Origin: an uncultured Azospirillum sp.
GTDB taxonomy: Bacteria; Pseudomonadota; Alphaproteobacteria; RF32; CAG-239
NCBI GenBank assembly: GCA_947383875.1
Contig: CANDEX010000016.1
Coordinates: forward strand, 1-27,034
Reading direction: 5' to 3'
Length of the DNA stretch: 27,034 bases
Every line of letters starts with the position of its first letter. The stretch's first letter is position 1. A program made the position numbers and the translations under genes. A model generated the notes under the pieces. The model was given only the letters and a program-made list of their open reading frames with translations. It searched no databases and was not told the DNA's origin. Below, piece by piece: positions 9,389-17,699 of the stretch.

Positions 9389-10684
9389 ATGAACAACACA
9401 GATTTCAATGCTTTTGCTCTGGCAACACCCCATGCCGGAGAATTGGCTCAGATTTACGGCGCCTTTAAGGCATTATCTGATATTTCGGGCGTTACTTACG
9501 ATAATAACGCTTTTTTATTGCCAAAAGGAATTAATGATATTTCAGACATTAAAGACACAATTTCTTATTCGAAATACGCTTCTTATGAAGATTTTCGCCG
9601 TGATATATTTGAAATGCTTGATATTTTTATGCAAAAAACATCCGTTATTCCTCAAATATTTGTTCTTGCTTATAATCAATCAGACAACAAACTGGCTGAA
9701 AATAATGTTGATACAATGTGTCGAGTTGTCAAGGAATATTATAAAGAACATAAATTAGGACAAATTTTTACCACAGTTCTAACCAGTCGATTACATAAAT
9801 ATAAATTTGTTGATTTAATTAATGTCCCTAAACACTTGCTGACCTTTAACTCTCGTATCAGGCTGTTAAGAAATCAGGAGTTAAAAAGAAAAACTCTTGT
9901 TACAATCGGAACCATTAATAATTTTAATCGTCGTACTGTCAATGAAAAAAAACAGGAATTACTGAAAAAGCTGGAACTGCTCAAAAATGACAAATGGCTT
10001 GCACCTTTAGCTGTCAAATTAAACAATTTTATCAAGACACCAAAAAAAATCGTCTTTTGTTTGGGCGGACGCGTCGATGGTCCGGAAATTGTTTTTGACG
10101 TGAATTTTGCCAAGAAAGTATACGCTGATGCAGAAAGGTTATCGCAAATAGGCTATGGAATCGTTATTGTCAATGGTCCGCGTACGCCTAATGATGTTAC
10201 AGATTATTTGTATGAACAGTCACAAAACAACCCGTTGATTACATTTCAAAACAGTAAAAACATCGCCGAAACTGATGATGATCGTTCTCCTTTGAGGTGG
10301 CGAATTTACTCCGGAAAAAACGAAGCAGTGTTTAAAGAATTGCAAAAACTGGGCAATATTTATCCCGGTATTTTAGGTTTTGACAACACGCTGGCTGTCC
10401 ACACGGTGGATTCATTCTCCAGCTGCGAAACAGCTAACGCGGCCATTCCGACGGCAATATGCAGCGAAGGAATATATATTGATCGGGATGTTAGGTATGA
10501 CTGCCTAAACCTGAAAGAATTACTTTGCCCCAAATATGCAACAGACTGGGATGATTTTGTCCGTTTTGCACGCAATATGCGAATAGAACCTAAAGATTTG
10601 AATCCGCAAATTCTTTCCAGTCCATTACGGGTATTTGCAGAGACATTGCTAAATAAAATCCAGTGTCAAAACAAGTTGCACTGA
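9389..10684 (+). CDS. ELM1/DUF1022-like protein (glycosyltransferase-type fold)
   Basis: 431 aa from the ATG at 9389. The frame stays open back to a TTG at 9299, but neither that nor the ATG at 9317 has a ribosome site, and the extra residues look non-conserved. The C-terminal half carries the ELM1-like pattern: CLGGRVDGPEIVFD (around residue 230), VNGPRTPNDV, then HTVDSFSSCETANAAIPTAI near residue 340, equivalent to the family's T-x-D-S...E-A block. PF06258 proteins occur in many alphaproteobacteria and, as plant ELM1, in mitochondrial fission; the bacterial function is unknown. The fold is thought to resemble GT-B glycosyltransferases. The N-terminal half is AT-rich and not recognisable. 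It abuts the convergent minus gene with no gap. The family assignment is from motifs only. Confidence 0.65.
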   Translation: MNNTDFNAFALATPHAGELAQIYGAFKALSDISGVTYDNNAFLLPKGINDISDIKDTISYSKYASYEDFRRDIFEMLDIFMQKTSVIPQIFVLAYNQSDNKLAENNVDTMCRVVKEYYKEHKLGQIFTTVLTSRLHKYKFVDLINVPKHLLTFNSRIRLLRNQELKRKTLVTIGTINNFNRRTVNEKKQELLKKLELLKNDKWLAPLAVKLNNFIKTPKKIVFCLGGRVDGPEIVFDVNFAKKVYADAERLSQIGYGIVIVNGPRTPNDVTDYLYEQSQNNPLITFQNSKNIAETDDDRSPLRWRIYSGKNEAVFKELQKLGNIYPGILGFDNTLAVHTVDSFSSCETANAAIPTAICSEGIYIDRDVRYDCLNLKELLCPKYATDWDDFVRFARNMRIEPKDLNPQILSSPLRVFAETLLNKIQCQNKLH

Positions 10685-11344
10685 TTAACCTTGCTTATCG
10701 CTAATCCATGGACTGACCATTTCAACAATTCGGTTAATAATCTGGTTCTCATCAATCGTCATTCCGGACGCAATGTTAATTTCTGCCACTATGGATGCGC
10801 CGGTATGAGCCAGAGCCAAAGACTTAAGCATTCCGGTTAGGATGAGAGCCTCGGAAACAGTTTCGGCTTTTAATACCCTAACCTCTTCAGCTCCCGAAAG
10901 TGTCAGAAATATCTTATTGTTCAGATAGTCGTTTTTAATTTCAAGCCCCAGATAACCTAATCCGGAAATTTCTTTATAAATCATATTTTCCGGTTCGCGG
11001 CAAAGGCGCATCACATATTTAATGCCGATAGTCAAAGCTACAAAAGGCTTATATTTTTGAAGAGCCTGTAAATAATCTTCCACTTTGATGACGGCGCATT
11101 CCATTCTATTCGGAAGCAAACAAGACTCAACAAACAAGGCTACAGCAAACATATTATTTGAGAAGCCTTGATGATTATTGCGGATAATGATTATTTTATC
11201 AGAACCGTATCGCGCTATTAATTTCCGCGCCTCTTCACGATATGAGGGGAAATCTCCTGTCATATCTTTTGTTATTTCCCAAACCGGGCGTTCTTCATTA
11301 AGAAAGCTATCGCCTTCGTTCTGATCAAGTACAATTTCTATCAT
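10685..11344 (-). CDS. Hypothetical cytoplasmic protein downstream of an alpha/beta hydrolase
   Basis: 219 aa, not recognised. There is no signal peptide or membrane segment. It begins with an acidic MIEIVLDQNEGD stretch, has an alternating hydrophobic strand (KIIIIRNNHQGFSNN, about residues 50-64), a mixed alpha/beta middle (VALTIGIKYVMRLC, GLGYLGLEIKN), and an Ala/Leu-rich helix (EALILTGMLKSLALAHTG) before a final strand and helix. It starts 15 bp after the hydrolase stop on the same strand, so the two are probably co-transcribed. Its ribosome site is weak (GAAATAAG). Codon and base composition match the core genes around it, so it is likely a real lineage gene rather than an insertion. Confidence 0.6.
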   Translation of the reverse strand: MIEIVLDQNEGDSFLNEERPVWEITKDMTGDFPSYREEARKLIARYGSDKIIIIRNNHQGFSNNMFAVALFVESCLLPNRMECAVIKVEDYLQALQKYKPFVALTIGIKYVMRLCREPENMIYKEISGLGYLGLEIKNDYLNNKIFLTLSGAEEVRVLKAETVSEALILTGMLKSLALAHTGASIVAEINIASGMTIDENQIINRIVEMVSPWISDKQG

Positions 11345-11359
11345 CTTATTTCTATTTCT

Positions 11360-12121
11360 TTATTTATTCACCGCATGAGAAGATAAAATTTCTAAAGAAC
11401 AGAGGATTTCGGCCAAATCTTCATCCTTACCCAGGCGGTGGTTGCTGTCTTTAAGCAGCTTGACAACCACATCATTGCTTTCCAGACATTTGGCTGTCTT
11501 TAAGGCTTTTTCAGGATCCAGACTGGCATCTTTTTGTCCTTGTATCAAATGAACAGGACAAACGACTGCCAACGGTTTATCCAACAGACGGTTTTCACGA
11601 CCGCTTTCAAACATGGTTTTGGTGAAAACATAAGTGAAATCTTTATTTCCGAACTCCAAACGCCCTTCGCCAAACAATTTTTCTTTCTGCTCCGGCGTAA
11701 AAATATAGTTTTCCAAATCCAGCGTAAAATCCGGCGCAGCAGCCAGCCCTAATACGCCGATAACTTTTTCGGGGCGTTCTCGTGCGGCCAGTAAGCTCAG
11801 CCATCCGCCGAGAGAAGAACCGACAAGAAGAACATCAGTTTTCGCAATCTCGTCTATCACTTCTAAAATCTGCGCTTTCCAAATATTAATATCTGTTTCT
11901 TCATAACGAGCCGAATCGGAACCGTGTCCGGCCAACTCGTAGCGCACAAAATTTATTCCTTTTTCTTCACACCACTTTAGGATAGCTTCGGGTTTACGCC
12001 CCCAGCAATCAGAATATAAACCGTGCGTATAAACGACTGTAAACTTGTTAGTTTCTGGTGATTTTGCTTGGCGGAAATCAATTTTCGTTGTAAAGTTTGA
12101 CTTAAATGTGTAATCAGTCAT
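11360..12121 (-). CDS. Alpha/beta hydrolase, ABHD10-like
   Basis: 253 aa; the ATG has AGGAGT about 8 nt upstream. A complete catalytic triad is readable: S103 in the elbow GSSLGGW, D198 in QGQKDASLD and H228 in SNHRLG. THGLYSD (32-38) supplies the oxyanion region and ELAGHGSDS (62-70) the following strand. GSSLGGW plus ARERPEKVIGVLGLAAAPDF closely resembles mitochondrial ABHD10 and its alphaproteobacterial relatives, which act on thioester or acyl-ester substrates; the substrate here is inferred only. It is cytoplasmic. It is the first gene of a two-gene minus-strand unit and diverges from the glycosyltransferase across only 48 bp. Confidence 0.85.
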   Translation of the reverse strand: MTDYTFKSNFTTKIDFRQAKSPETNKFTVVYTHGLYSDCWGRKPEAILKWCEEKGINFVRYELAGHGSDSARYEETDINIWKAQILEVIDEIAKTDVLLVGSSLGGWLSLLAARERPEKVIGVLGLAAAPDFTLDLENYIFTPEQKEKLFGEGRLEFGNKDFTYVFTKTMFESGRENRLLDKPLAVVCPVHLIQGQKDASLDPEKALKTAKCLESNDVVVKLLKDSNHRLGKDEDLAEILCSLEILSSHAVNK

Positions 12122-12169
12122 CAGACGAATACTCCTACTGCTTAATTTTTTGAGGATTGTAGCAATAAA

Positions 12170-13327
12170 ATGTCAAATAGCAAAGAAAATTCTCCGGTTG
12201 TGTTACAAGTTTTACCGGAATTGGAAATGGGCGGTGTTGAACGCGGCACATTAGAAGTTGCAACCTATATGAAACAACAAGGAATTAAAAACTTTGTTGC
12301 ATCGCAAGGCGGGCGTTTGGTTTATGATTTAGATAAAGCTAAAATTCCGCATCTGACGCTGCCGTTAAAAACCAAAAACTTTTTCAAAATGCGGCAAAAT
12401 GCAAAAAAATTGGAGCAATATATCCGTGATAACGGTATTAATGTTGTTCATGCCCGTTCTCGCGCACCGGCTTGGAGTGCCTATTGGGCAGCTAAGCGTG
12501 CCGGCGTACATTTTGTAACCACATTTCACGGCACCTATGGCCTCGGCCCCTGCGGCATTAAAAAGATTTATAACAAAATCATGACTTATGGCGAACGGGT
12601 GATTGCTATTTCCGAACATATTAAAAAGCATATTCTCGGAAACTATAAAATTTCGGAAGGTAAAATTCGCCTGGTTCATCGTTGCGTGGACGTTGATAAG
12701 TTTAATCCGGATGCAGTCTCGCAAGAGCGCATCATTAAAACGGTTAAGGCTTTTAATATTCCTGAAGATAAGCCGGTTCTGCTTCTTCTGGGACGTCTGA
12801 CCAACTGGAAAGGACAGCATCTGCTGATTGAAGCCTTGTCCATGCTTAAGCACAAAGACTATTATTGTCTGATTGTCGGTCCGGATCAAGGACGAGTTAA
12901 ATATTCCGAACATTTGCGAGACTTAGTGAAAAAATATCACTTGGAAGGTTCTGTCGCGTTTCACGGTCAGACAACTGATGTTTCGGCATTAATGATGGTG
13001 TCGAACGTTGTTCTCTCTACAGCTATTGAACCGGAAGCTTTCGGTCGAATCTCCATTGAAGGACAAGCTATGGGAAAAGTGGTAGTGGCTTCCAACATCG
13101 GCGGTTCGCTGGATACGATTACGGACGGAGTCACAGGAAAGTTTTTCTACAGCAATAATCCGGCCTCTTTGGCTGAAGCCATTGACTGGGCTCTGAACTT
13201 ATCTCCCGAGGACGTGAAGAAAATCACCAAGGCGGGAATTAAAAACGTGCATGATAACTTTACAAAAGACATTATGTGCGAAAAAACTATTGCAGTTTAT
13301 GAAGAACTGCTTAAAATGGAAAATTGA
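12170..13327 (+). CDS. GT4 family glycosyltransferase
   Basis: 385 aa with a GT-B fold. The N-terminal acceptor domain opens with LQVLPELEMGGVERGTLEVA (about residues 11-30), the usual glycine-rich GT4 loop. The C-terminal donor domain starts LLLLGRLTNWKGQ, continues with ALMMVSNVVLSTAIEPEAFG, and has the EX7E motif at E289/E297, followed by SNIGGSLDTITDGVTG. It transfers a sugar from a nucleotide-sugar donor, probably in LPS or other surface-glycan synthesis; donor and acceptor cannot be told. No signal peptide; probably peripheral to the inner membrane. The only SD-like element (TGAGGA 12151-12156) is about 13 nt from the ATG, so initiation may be weak. thrS follows 52 bp later. Confidence 0.9.
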   Translation: MSNSKENSPVVLQVLPELEMGGVERGTLEVATYMKQQGIKNFVASQGGRLVYDLDKAKIPHLTLPLKTKNFFKMRQNAKKLEQYIRDNGINVVHARSRAPAWSAYWAAKRAGVHFVTTFHGTYGLGPCGIKKIYNKIMTYGERVIAISEHIKKHILGNYKISEGKIRLVHRCVDVDKFNPDAVSQERIIKTVKAFNIPEDKPVLLLLGRLTNWKGQHLLIEALSMLKHKDYYCLIVGPDQGRVKYSEHLRDLVKKYHLEGSVAFHGQTTDVSALMMVSNVVLSTAIEPEAFGRISIEGQAMGKVVVASNIGGSLDTITDGVTGKFFYSNNPASLAEAIDWALNLSPEDVKKITKAGIKNVHDNFTKDIMCEKTIAVYEELLKMEN

Positions 13328-13379
13328 GTTTTATAAAACTCGATATTTATCAATAATAATTAAATTAAAGGAATTTAAC

Positions 13380-15311
13380 ATGGTTGCGATTAAACTTCCT
13401 GACGGAAGTATTTTAGAGATGGAAAGCGGGGTCAACGGGTTTGACATCGCTCATAAGATTAGTGCAGGTTTAGCCAAAGCGGCTTTAGCAATTACCGTCA
13501 ACGGCATAACACAGGATTTAAGCACTCCCATCACTACCGACGCAACTGTGACCATCATCACCGGTAAGGATAAGGAAGGCTTACACATTCTGCGCCACAC
13601 TTGCTCTCACGTTATGGCTCAGGCGGTTAAAGAATTGTGGCCTGATGTTCAAGTTACCATCGGTCCGGCTATTGAAAACGGTTTTTATTATGACTTTGCA
13701 CGCAAAGAACCGTTCACCACTGATGATTTTGCAAAAATTGAAGAAAAAATGCATGAAATCGTTAAGCGGGACGAAAAGTTGGAACGTGTCGTTATGCCCA
13801 GAGATGAAGCTGTCAAATTCTTTACGGACAAAGGAGAGCACTACAAGGCAGAAATCATCAATGACCTGCCGGAAGGGGAAATCATTTCTCTTTATCGTCA
13901 AGGTGATTTTACAGATTTGTGTCGCGGTCCTCACGTTCCGTCAACAGGAAAAATCGGTGATGCATTCAAAATCATGAAAGTTGCCGGTGCTTATTGGCGC
14001 GGTGACTCCTCTAAGGAAATGCTGCAACGTCTGTATGCAACTGCTTGGGCTGACAAAAAAGATTTGAAAGCTTATTTGGAAATGCTGGAAGAAGCAGAAA
14101 AACGTGACCACCGCAAATTGGGACGCGAAATGGATTTATTCCACTTTGAACCCGAATATGCTCCGGGTGCTGTTTTTTGGCATGACAAAGGATATAAAGT
14201 TTACCGCAAGTTGATTGAGTATATGCGTAACCGCCAAGAACATAACGGTTATATTGAAATTTCCACCCCGCGGATTATGGATCGCGTGTTGTGGGAAATT
14301 TCCGGACACTGGGATAAATACGGTGCTCATAACTACTCAGGAAAAACGGAAGATGAAAAACAGTTCTGCGTTAAACCGATGAACTGTCCGGGCGGTCTGT
14401 TAGTTTACAAACAAGGCATCAAATCTTACCGTGATTTACCGTTGCGAGTGGCTGAGTTCGGTATGGTCAATCGTTACGAGGCTTCCGGTTCATTAATGGG
14501 CTTGATGAGGGTTCGTGAATTTACTCAAGATGATGCCCATATTTTCTGCACTCCGGAACAGATGGAAGAAGAATGTGTCAGAACAATTAAGTTGATTCTG
14601 GATATCTATAAAGACTTTGGGTTTGAAGATGTAAAAATTTATCTGTCAACCCGACCGGACAGCGTTTATCGTATCGGTTCAGATGAGATTTGGGATATCT
14701 CAGAAAAAGCGTTGGCTAATGCGCTGGAGCACAATGGTTACGCCTATGAAATCAACGAAGGTGAAGGTGCGTTCTATGGCCCTAAACTGGAATTCATTCT
14801 GCGTGATGCTATCGGCCGTGAATGGCAGTGCGGTACCGTACAGATGGATATGAACCTGCCGCAGCGTTTTGATATTTCTTACATCGGAGAAGATGGTGAG
14901 AAACATCAGCCGGTTATGTTACACCGTGCACTCTTTGGTTCTATTGAACGTTTCCTCGGTATTTTGATTGAAAATCATGCTGGAAAACTGCCGTTATGGT
15001 TATCACCGGAGCAGGTTGTGGTCTGCCCGATTGTCAGTGAATTTAACGGATATGCAGAAGAGGTAGCCGCTAAGCTGCGTAAAGCTGGTTTATATGCCAA
15101 GACGGATGTGCGAAATGAAAAAATCAATTATAAAATTCGCGAACATTCAGTTGCTAAAATTCCGGTTATTGCTGTTGTCGGAGCCAAAGAAAAAGAGAAC
15201 GGCACTGTGGCTGTTCGTCGCTTGGGTTCAGATAAGCAGGAAATTATCAAACTTGATGATTTTGTTTCTGCTTTGGCGGCCGAAGCGCAAATGCCGCATT
15301 TGCACGAGTAG
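13380..15311 (+). CDS. thrS: Threonyl-tRNA synthetase
   Basis: 643 aa, the usual ThrS length. I start at the ATG at 13380, with AAAGGAA 6 nt upstream; the frame is open further back into the preceding gene but that part is not ThrS. Domains in order: TGS (1 to about 62); editing domain with H73-x3-H77 in HTCSH; class II core with zinc ligands C336 (MNCPGG), H387 (QDDAHIF) and H515 (VMLHRALFGS), motif 2 around VREFTQDDAHIF and motif 3 around GSIERFLGILIE; C-terminal anticodon-binding domain from about residue 545. It charges tRNA-Thr and clears mischarged Ser-tRNA. The stop codon sits inside a partial copy of the 18-bp repeat that follows. Confidence 0.98.
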   Translation: MVAIKLPDGSILEMESGVNGFDIAHKISAGLAKAALAITVNGITQDLSTPITTDATVTIITGKDKEGLHILRHTCSHVMAQAVKELWPDVQVTIGPAIENGFYYDFARKEPFTTDDFAKIEEKMHEIVKRDEKLERVVMPRDEAVKFFTDKGEHYKAEIINDLPEGEIISLYRQGDFTDLCRGPHVPSTGKIGDAFKIMKVAGAYWRGDSSKEMLQRLYATAWADKKDLKAYLEMLEEAEKRDHRKLGREMDLFHFEPEYAPGAVFWHDKGYKVYRKLIEYMRNRQEHNGYIEISTPRIMDRVLWEISGHWDKYGAHNYSGKTEDEKQFCVKPMNCPGGLLVYKQGIKSYRDLPLRVAEFGMVNRYEASGSLMGLMRVREFTQDDAHIFCTPEQMEEECVRTIKLILDIYKDFGFEDVKIYLSTRPDSVYRIGSDEIWDISEKALANALEHNGYAYEINEGEGAFYGPKLEFILRDAIGREWQCGTVQMDMNLPQRFDISYIGEDGEKHQPVMLHRALFGSIERFLGILIENHAGKLPLWLSPEQVVVCPIVSEFNGYAEEVAAKLRKAGLYAKTDVRNEKINYKIREHSVAKIPVIAVVGAKEKENGTVAVRRLGSDKQEIIKLDDFVSALAAEAQMPHLHE

Positions 15312-15384
15312 AGCGAGAGATTTGCTATTGGTAGAGCGTCTACTGCGAGTAGAGCGTCTACTGCGGGTAGAGCGTCTACTGCGT
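15307..15384 (+). repeat. Triple 18-bp hairpin repeat after thrS
   Basis: Three consecutive 18-bp units (15331-15348, 15349-15366, 15367-15384) differ only in their last base (A, G, T). Each starts GTAGAGCGTCTACTGCG and contains the perfect hairpin GTAGA-GCG-TCTAC. A truncated copy (GTAGAGCG) overlaps the thrS stop at 15308-15315. Since 18 is a multiple of three, the array reads as a six-residue repeat in some frames, but nothing else supports coding. There are no spacers, so it is not a CRISPR array. Confidence 0.9.
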
Positions 15385-15407
15385 GTGGCATAAAATAAGT
15401 TTATAAG

Positions 15408-15438
15408 AAAGGAGTTCTGCAAAGGACTCCTTTTTTTT
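15408..15438 (+). terminator. Intrinsic terminator of thrS
   Basis: AAAGGAGT (15408-15415) pairs with ACTCCTTT (15426-15433) around a 10-nt loop, then runs into a T tract ending at 15438. It follows the 18-bp repeat array, which would therefore be part of the thrS mRNA 3' end. Confidence 0.88.
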
Positions 15439-15439
15439 A

Positions 15440-15740
15440 GTTATGACAGCAAATACAACGAACATGAGATAGTAAAAGGAAGGCTTTTTCTCATTGGAGA
15501 AAAACGGCTTCTTCAGCCGGACGCAACTAAACACAACAACATGGTATAGGGAACGCAAGCCCCGATGGATGAAACAGCGGAAATTTAAAGCGTAACAGCG
15601 GCTATATGATATTTGTTTTCGAAAGGCTTCATCACCACTGTTAAACACTGCCGCCGCATAACAAGCCGGACTGCTTTCATTATCCGTAAAAAAACAACGG
15701 CATAATATATCGTCATGCTTGGGGATATTCATATCCAAGT
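15440..15740 (-). other. Unexplained intergenic element with a minus-strand terminator
   Basis: There is no convincing gene here. A 120-codon minus frame (15738 down to 15376) exists but has no clear ribosome site and would have to pass both a minus-strand terminator and the thrS terminator hairpin. Its translation has a Y-A-L-N-F block followed by many NNY codons and S-C-V-R, vaguely like the C-terminal variable part of FSMP/DUF1566-type proteins; that is a weak impression from memory. A decayed gene fragment, a dispersed repeat or a small RNA would all fit. The minus strand just upstream has TACAAT (15757-15752) as a possible -10 element. Confidence 0.3.
15499..15519 (-). terminator. Minus-strand intrinsic hairpin
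   Basis: Read on the minus strand, CGGCT (15519-15515), loop GAAGA, AGCCG (15509-15505) and then five Ts. The stem is short (5 bp) but GC-rich, and the T tract is immediate. It implies a minus-strand transcript starting around 15740-15800. Confidence 0.55.
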
Positions 15741-15822
15741 AACGAAATTATTGTATATCTCTCTTGAAAGCTGACAGTCTCATAATACTTATACACTATC
15801 TTATTAAACTTTGGGAGAGAGT

Positions 15823-16935
15823 ATGGAGCCGCAGCTGACATATAGTCATCATCAGCAAAATCTGACCGTTACACTAAGCGGCGATTTTTGCGGTTATACC
15901 CTGAGAGAAAGCGTTGATCAGCTTTTTGAAAACCTCAATACGGCAAAAAACATTTCTTTTGAAACACAAAATTTAGGAGAATGGGATTCTACGCTGGTCG
16001 TCATTTTATTTCAAATGGCACTCTATGCAAAAAAACACAACTTAAGCATTAACTGGGATACCTTACCGGCTAATTTGCATGAACTGGTGCGGCTTTCCTT
16101 AACACCCAATGTTGTTCCGCCGCAGGAAAACGATGAAACAGGAAGTTTACCTGAACGGGTCGGAGAATGGGCGGTTAATACTTATAACGGCGTCAGCAAA
16201 GGTCTTTCCTTTATAGGACAAACGTTGTCATCTTTTCTGCGTTGGTTAGCCGGTACCGCAGTTATGCGGCAGGTTGATTTTCAATTTGCTCTTGAAGCTT
16301 GCAGTTATAAGGCTCTGGGAATTGTTTCTATTGTTAGTTTTATGGTCGGACTGATTTTGGCGTATGTTGGTTCTATTCAGTTGAAAAATTTCGGTGCGCA
16401 GATTTATGTTGCCAGTTTGGTTGCCATCGGAATGACGCGTATTATGGGAGCCATTATGGCGGGAATTGTTATGGCTGGGCGCACCGGGGCTTCTTATGCG
16501 GCGACAATCGGTACAATGCAGGTTAATGAAGAAATAGATGCCCTAAAAACCATGGGAATTTCCACTACGGATTTTTTGGTGCTTCCACGCTTGGCTGCTT
16601 TGATTATCTCTATGCCTTTTTTAACATTGCTGGCGGATGCAATGGGAATAATCGGCGGTGCGGTTATTGGCATTTTCACTTTGGGGATTCCCTATCAGGA
16701 ATACTGGAAATATACATACGATGCTTTACGAGAATCAACTTTCTGGGTGGGCATTTTCCATGGTTTTGTTTATGGCTGGATTATTTCATTATGCGGCTGT
16801 TATTATGGTGTTTTCAGCGGACGAAATGCTGACTCGGTCGGTGTTGCCACAACCAAAGCCGTGGTTTCATCCATCGTATGGATGATTGTTATCACAGGCA
16901 TTTTAACCTTTGTGTTTCAGGAGTTGAAAATATGA
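15823..16935 (+). CDS. mlaE: MlaE-type lipid ABC permease with N-terminal STAS domain
   Basis: 370 aa from the ATG at 15823, preceded by GGGAGAGA; an in-frame TTG 12 nt earlier lies within that ribosome site. Residues 1 to about 95 form a STAS-like domain (LTVTLSGDFCGYTLRE ... LGEWDSTLVVILFQM). From about 110 comes the MlaE permease, with the signature AGRTGASYAATIGTMQ followed by EEIDALKTMGI near residue 225, and five or so TM helices. It is the inner-membrane channel of an MCE transport system moving phospholipids between inner and outer membranes. STAS-fused MlaE is known in alphaproteobacteria. It is the first gene of a tight four-gene operon; the stop overlaps the ATPase start (ATGA). 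Confidence 0.93.
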   Translation: MEPQLTYSHHQQNLTVTLSGDFCGYTLRESVDQLFENLNTAKNISFETQNLGEWDSTLVVILFQMALYAKKHNLSINWDTLPANLHELVRLSLTPNVVPPQENDETGSLPERVGEWAVNTYNGVSKGLSFIGQTLSSFLRWLAGTAVMRQVDFQFALEACSYKALGIVSIVSFMVGLILAYVGSIQLKNFGAQIYVASLVAIGMTRIMGAIMAGIVMAGRTGASYAATIGTMQVNEEIDALKTMGISTTDFLVLPRLAALIISMPFLTLLADAMGIIGGAVIGIFTLGIPYQEYWKYTYDALRESTFWVGIFHGFVYGWIISLCGCYYGVFSGRNADSVGVATTKAVVSSIVWMIVITGILTFVFQELKI

Positions 16936-17699
16936 GCTCGGCAGAGGCTAAAATTATCGGACAAGACATCACTGTGGCTTATGGCGATTACGTCTTACTA
17001 AAAAATGCTGATTTTACCGTCAATAAAAACGATATATTTTTTATTATGGGTGCCAGCGGCGGCGGAAAAAGCAGTTTACTGCGTGTTATTACGGGACTGA
17101 TGCCGCCGACAACCGGAAAAATTATCGTTGATGGAGAAGATTTTTCCGACGGTTCTCCGGAAACCCGTTTCGATATAATGAAAAAATCAGGAATTTTATA
17201 CCAAAGTGGTGCTTTGTTCAGCTCAATGACTTTAGCTGAAAATGTTTCCCTCCCCTTACAGCAATACACAGATTATTCGGCGCAACAAATTGCCGAACTG
17301 GTTGATCTTAAATTATCTTTAGTCGGATTAGGCGGATTTAACGATTTTTATCCCTCAGAATTAAGCGGCGGTATGAAAAAACGCGCAGGACTGGCGCGCG
17401 CTTTGGCTCTTGACCCCGAAATCCTTTATTTTGATGAACCCTCTGCCGGTTTGGATCCCGTCAGCTCTAAACATCTGGATGACTTGATTCTGGATATTAA
17501 CCACAGTTTGGGAACAACTTTAGTGATTGTTTCTCATGAACTGGATTCAATTTTTGCAATCGGCAACAACTCTATTTTTCTTGATTCTAAAACCAAGACT
17601 ATTATCGGACGCGGAAATCCCAAAGAACTGGTGAAACATCCGCCGAATGAAACCGTTTATAACTTTTTAACCCGAGGAGGAGAAAAACATGGTTCGTAA
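16932..17699 (+). CDS. mlaF: MlaF-type lipid ABC transporter ATPase
   Basis: 255 aa from the ATG at 16932 that overlaps the permease stop by 4 bp; the frame is open further back but the coupled start is the natural one. Walker A G40-ASGGGK-S47, Q-loop in GILYQSGALFSSMT, signature LSGGMKKR, Walker B EILYFDEPSAGLDP and the H-loop in VSHELDS are all intact. YQSGALF and SAGLDPVSS are characteristic of MlaF rather than general ABC ATPases. It powers the permease from the cytoplasmic side. The gene ends 11 bp inside the MCE gene, so translation is coupled. Confidence 0.96.
   Translation: MSSAEAKIIGQDITVAYGDYVLLKNADFTVNKNDIFFIMGASGGGKSSLLRVITGLMPPTTGKIIVDGEDFSDGSPETRFDIMKKSGILYQSGALFSSMTLAENVSLPLQQYTDYSAQQIAELVDLKLSLVGLGGFNDFYPSELSGGMKKRAGLARALALDPEILYFDEPSAGLDPVSSKHLDDLILDINHSLGTTLVIVSHELDSIFAIGNNSIFLDSKTKTIIGRGNPKELVKHPPNETVYNFLTRGGEKHGS

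Noticed and set aside
12365..12913. 182-codon minus-strand open frame opposite the glycosyltransferase
   Set aside because: It is antisense to a well-supported GT4 gene and has no family-like features.
13251..13379. Longer thrS start inside the glycosyltransferase gene
   Set aside because: The ATG at 13380 has a proper ribosome site and gives the standard ThrS N-terminus (TGS domain); the upstream residues are not ThrS-like.
15331..15384. CRISPR-like array
   Set aside because: The units are directly adjacent with no spacers, only 18 bp long, and no cas gene is present.
15094..15393. Open frames on both strands encoding six-residue repeats across the thrS end
   Set aside because: They arise because the 18-bp DNA repeat is divisible by three; they overlap the well-supported thrS gene in other frames.
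15376..15738. 120-codon minus-strand open frame between thrS and mlaE as a protein gene
   Set aside because: No clear ribosome site, it crosses two intrinsic terminator hairpins, and it ends in the 18-bp repeats. Kept only as an unexplained element.
16878..16931. Earlier ATPase start inside the permease gene
   Set aside because: The ATGA overlap at 16932 is the normal coupled start and gives the usual MlaF length.
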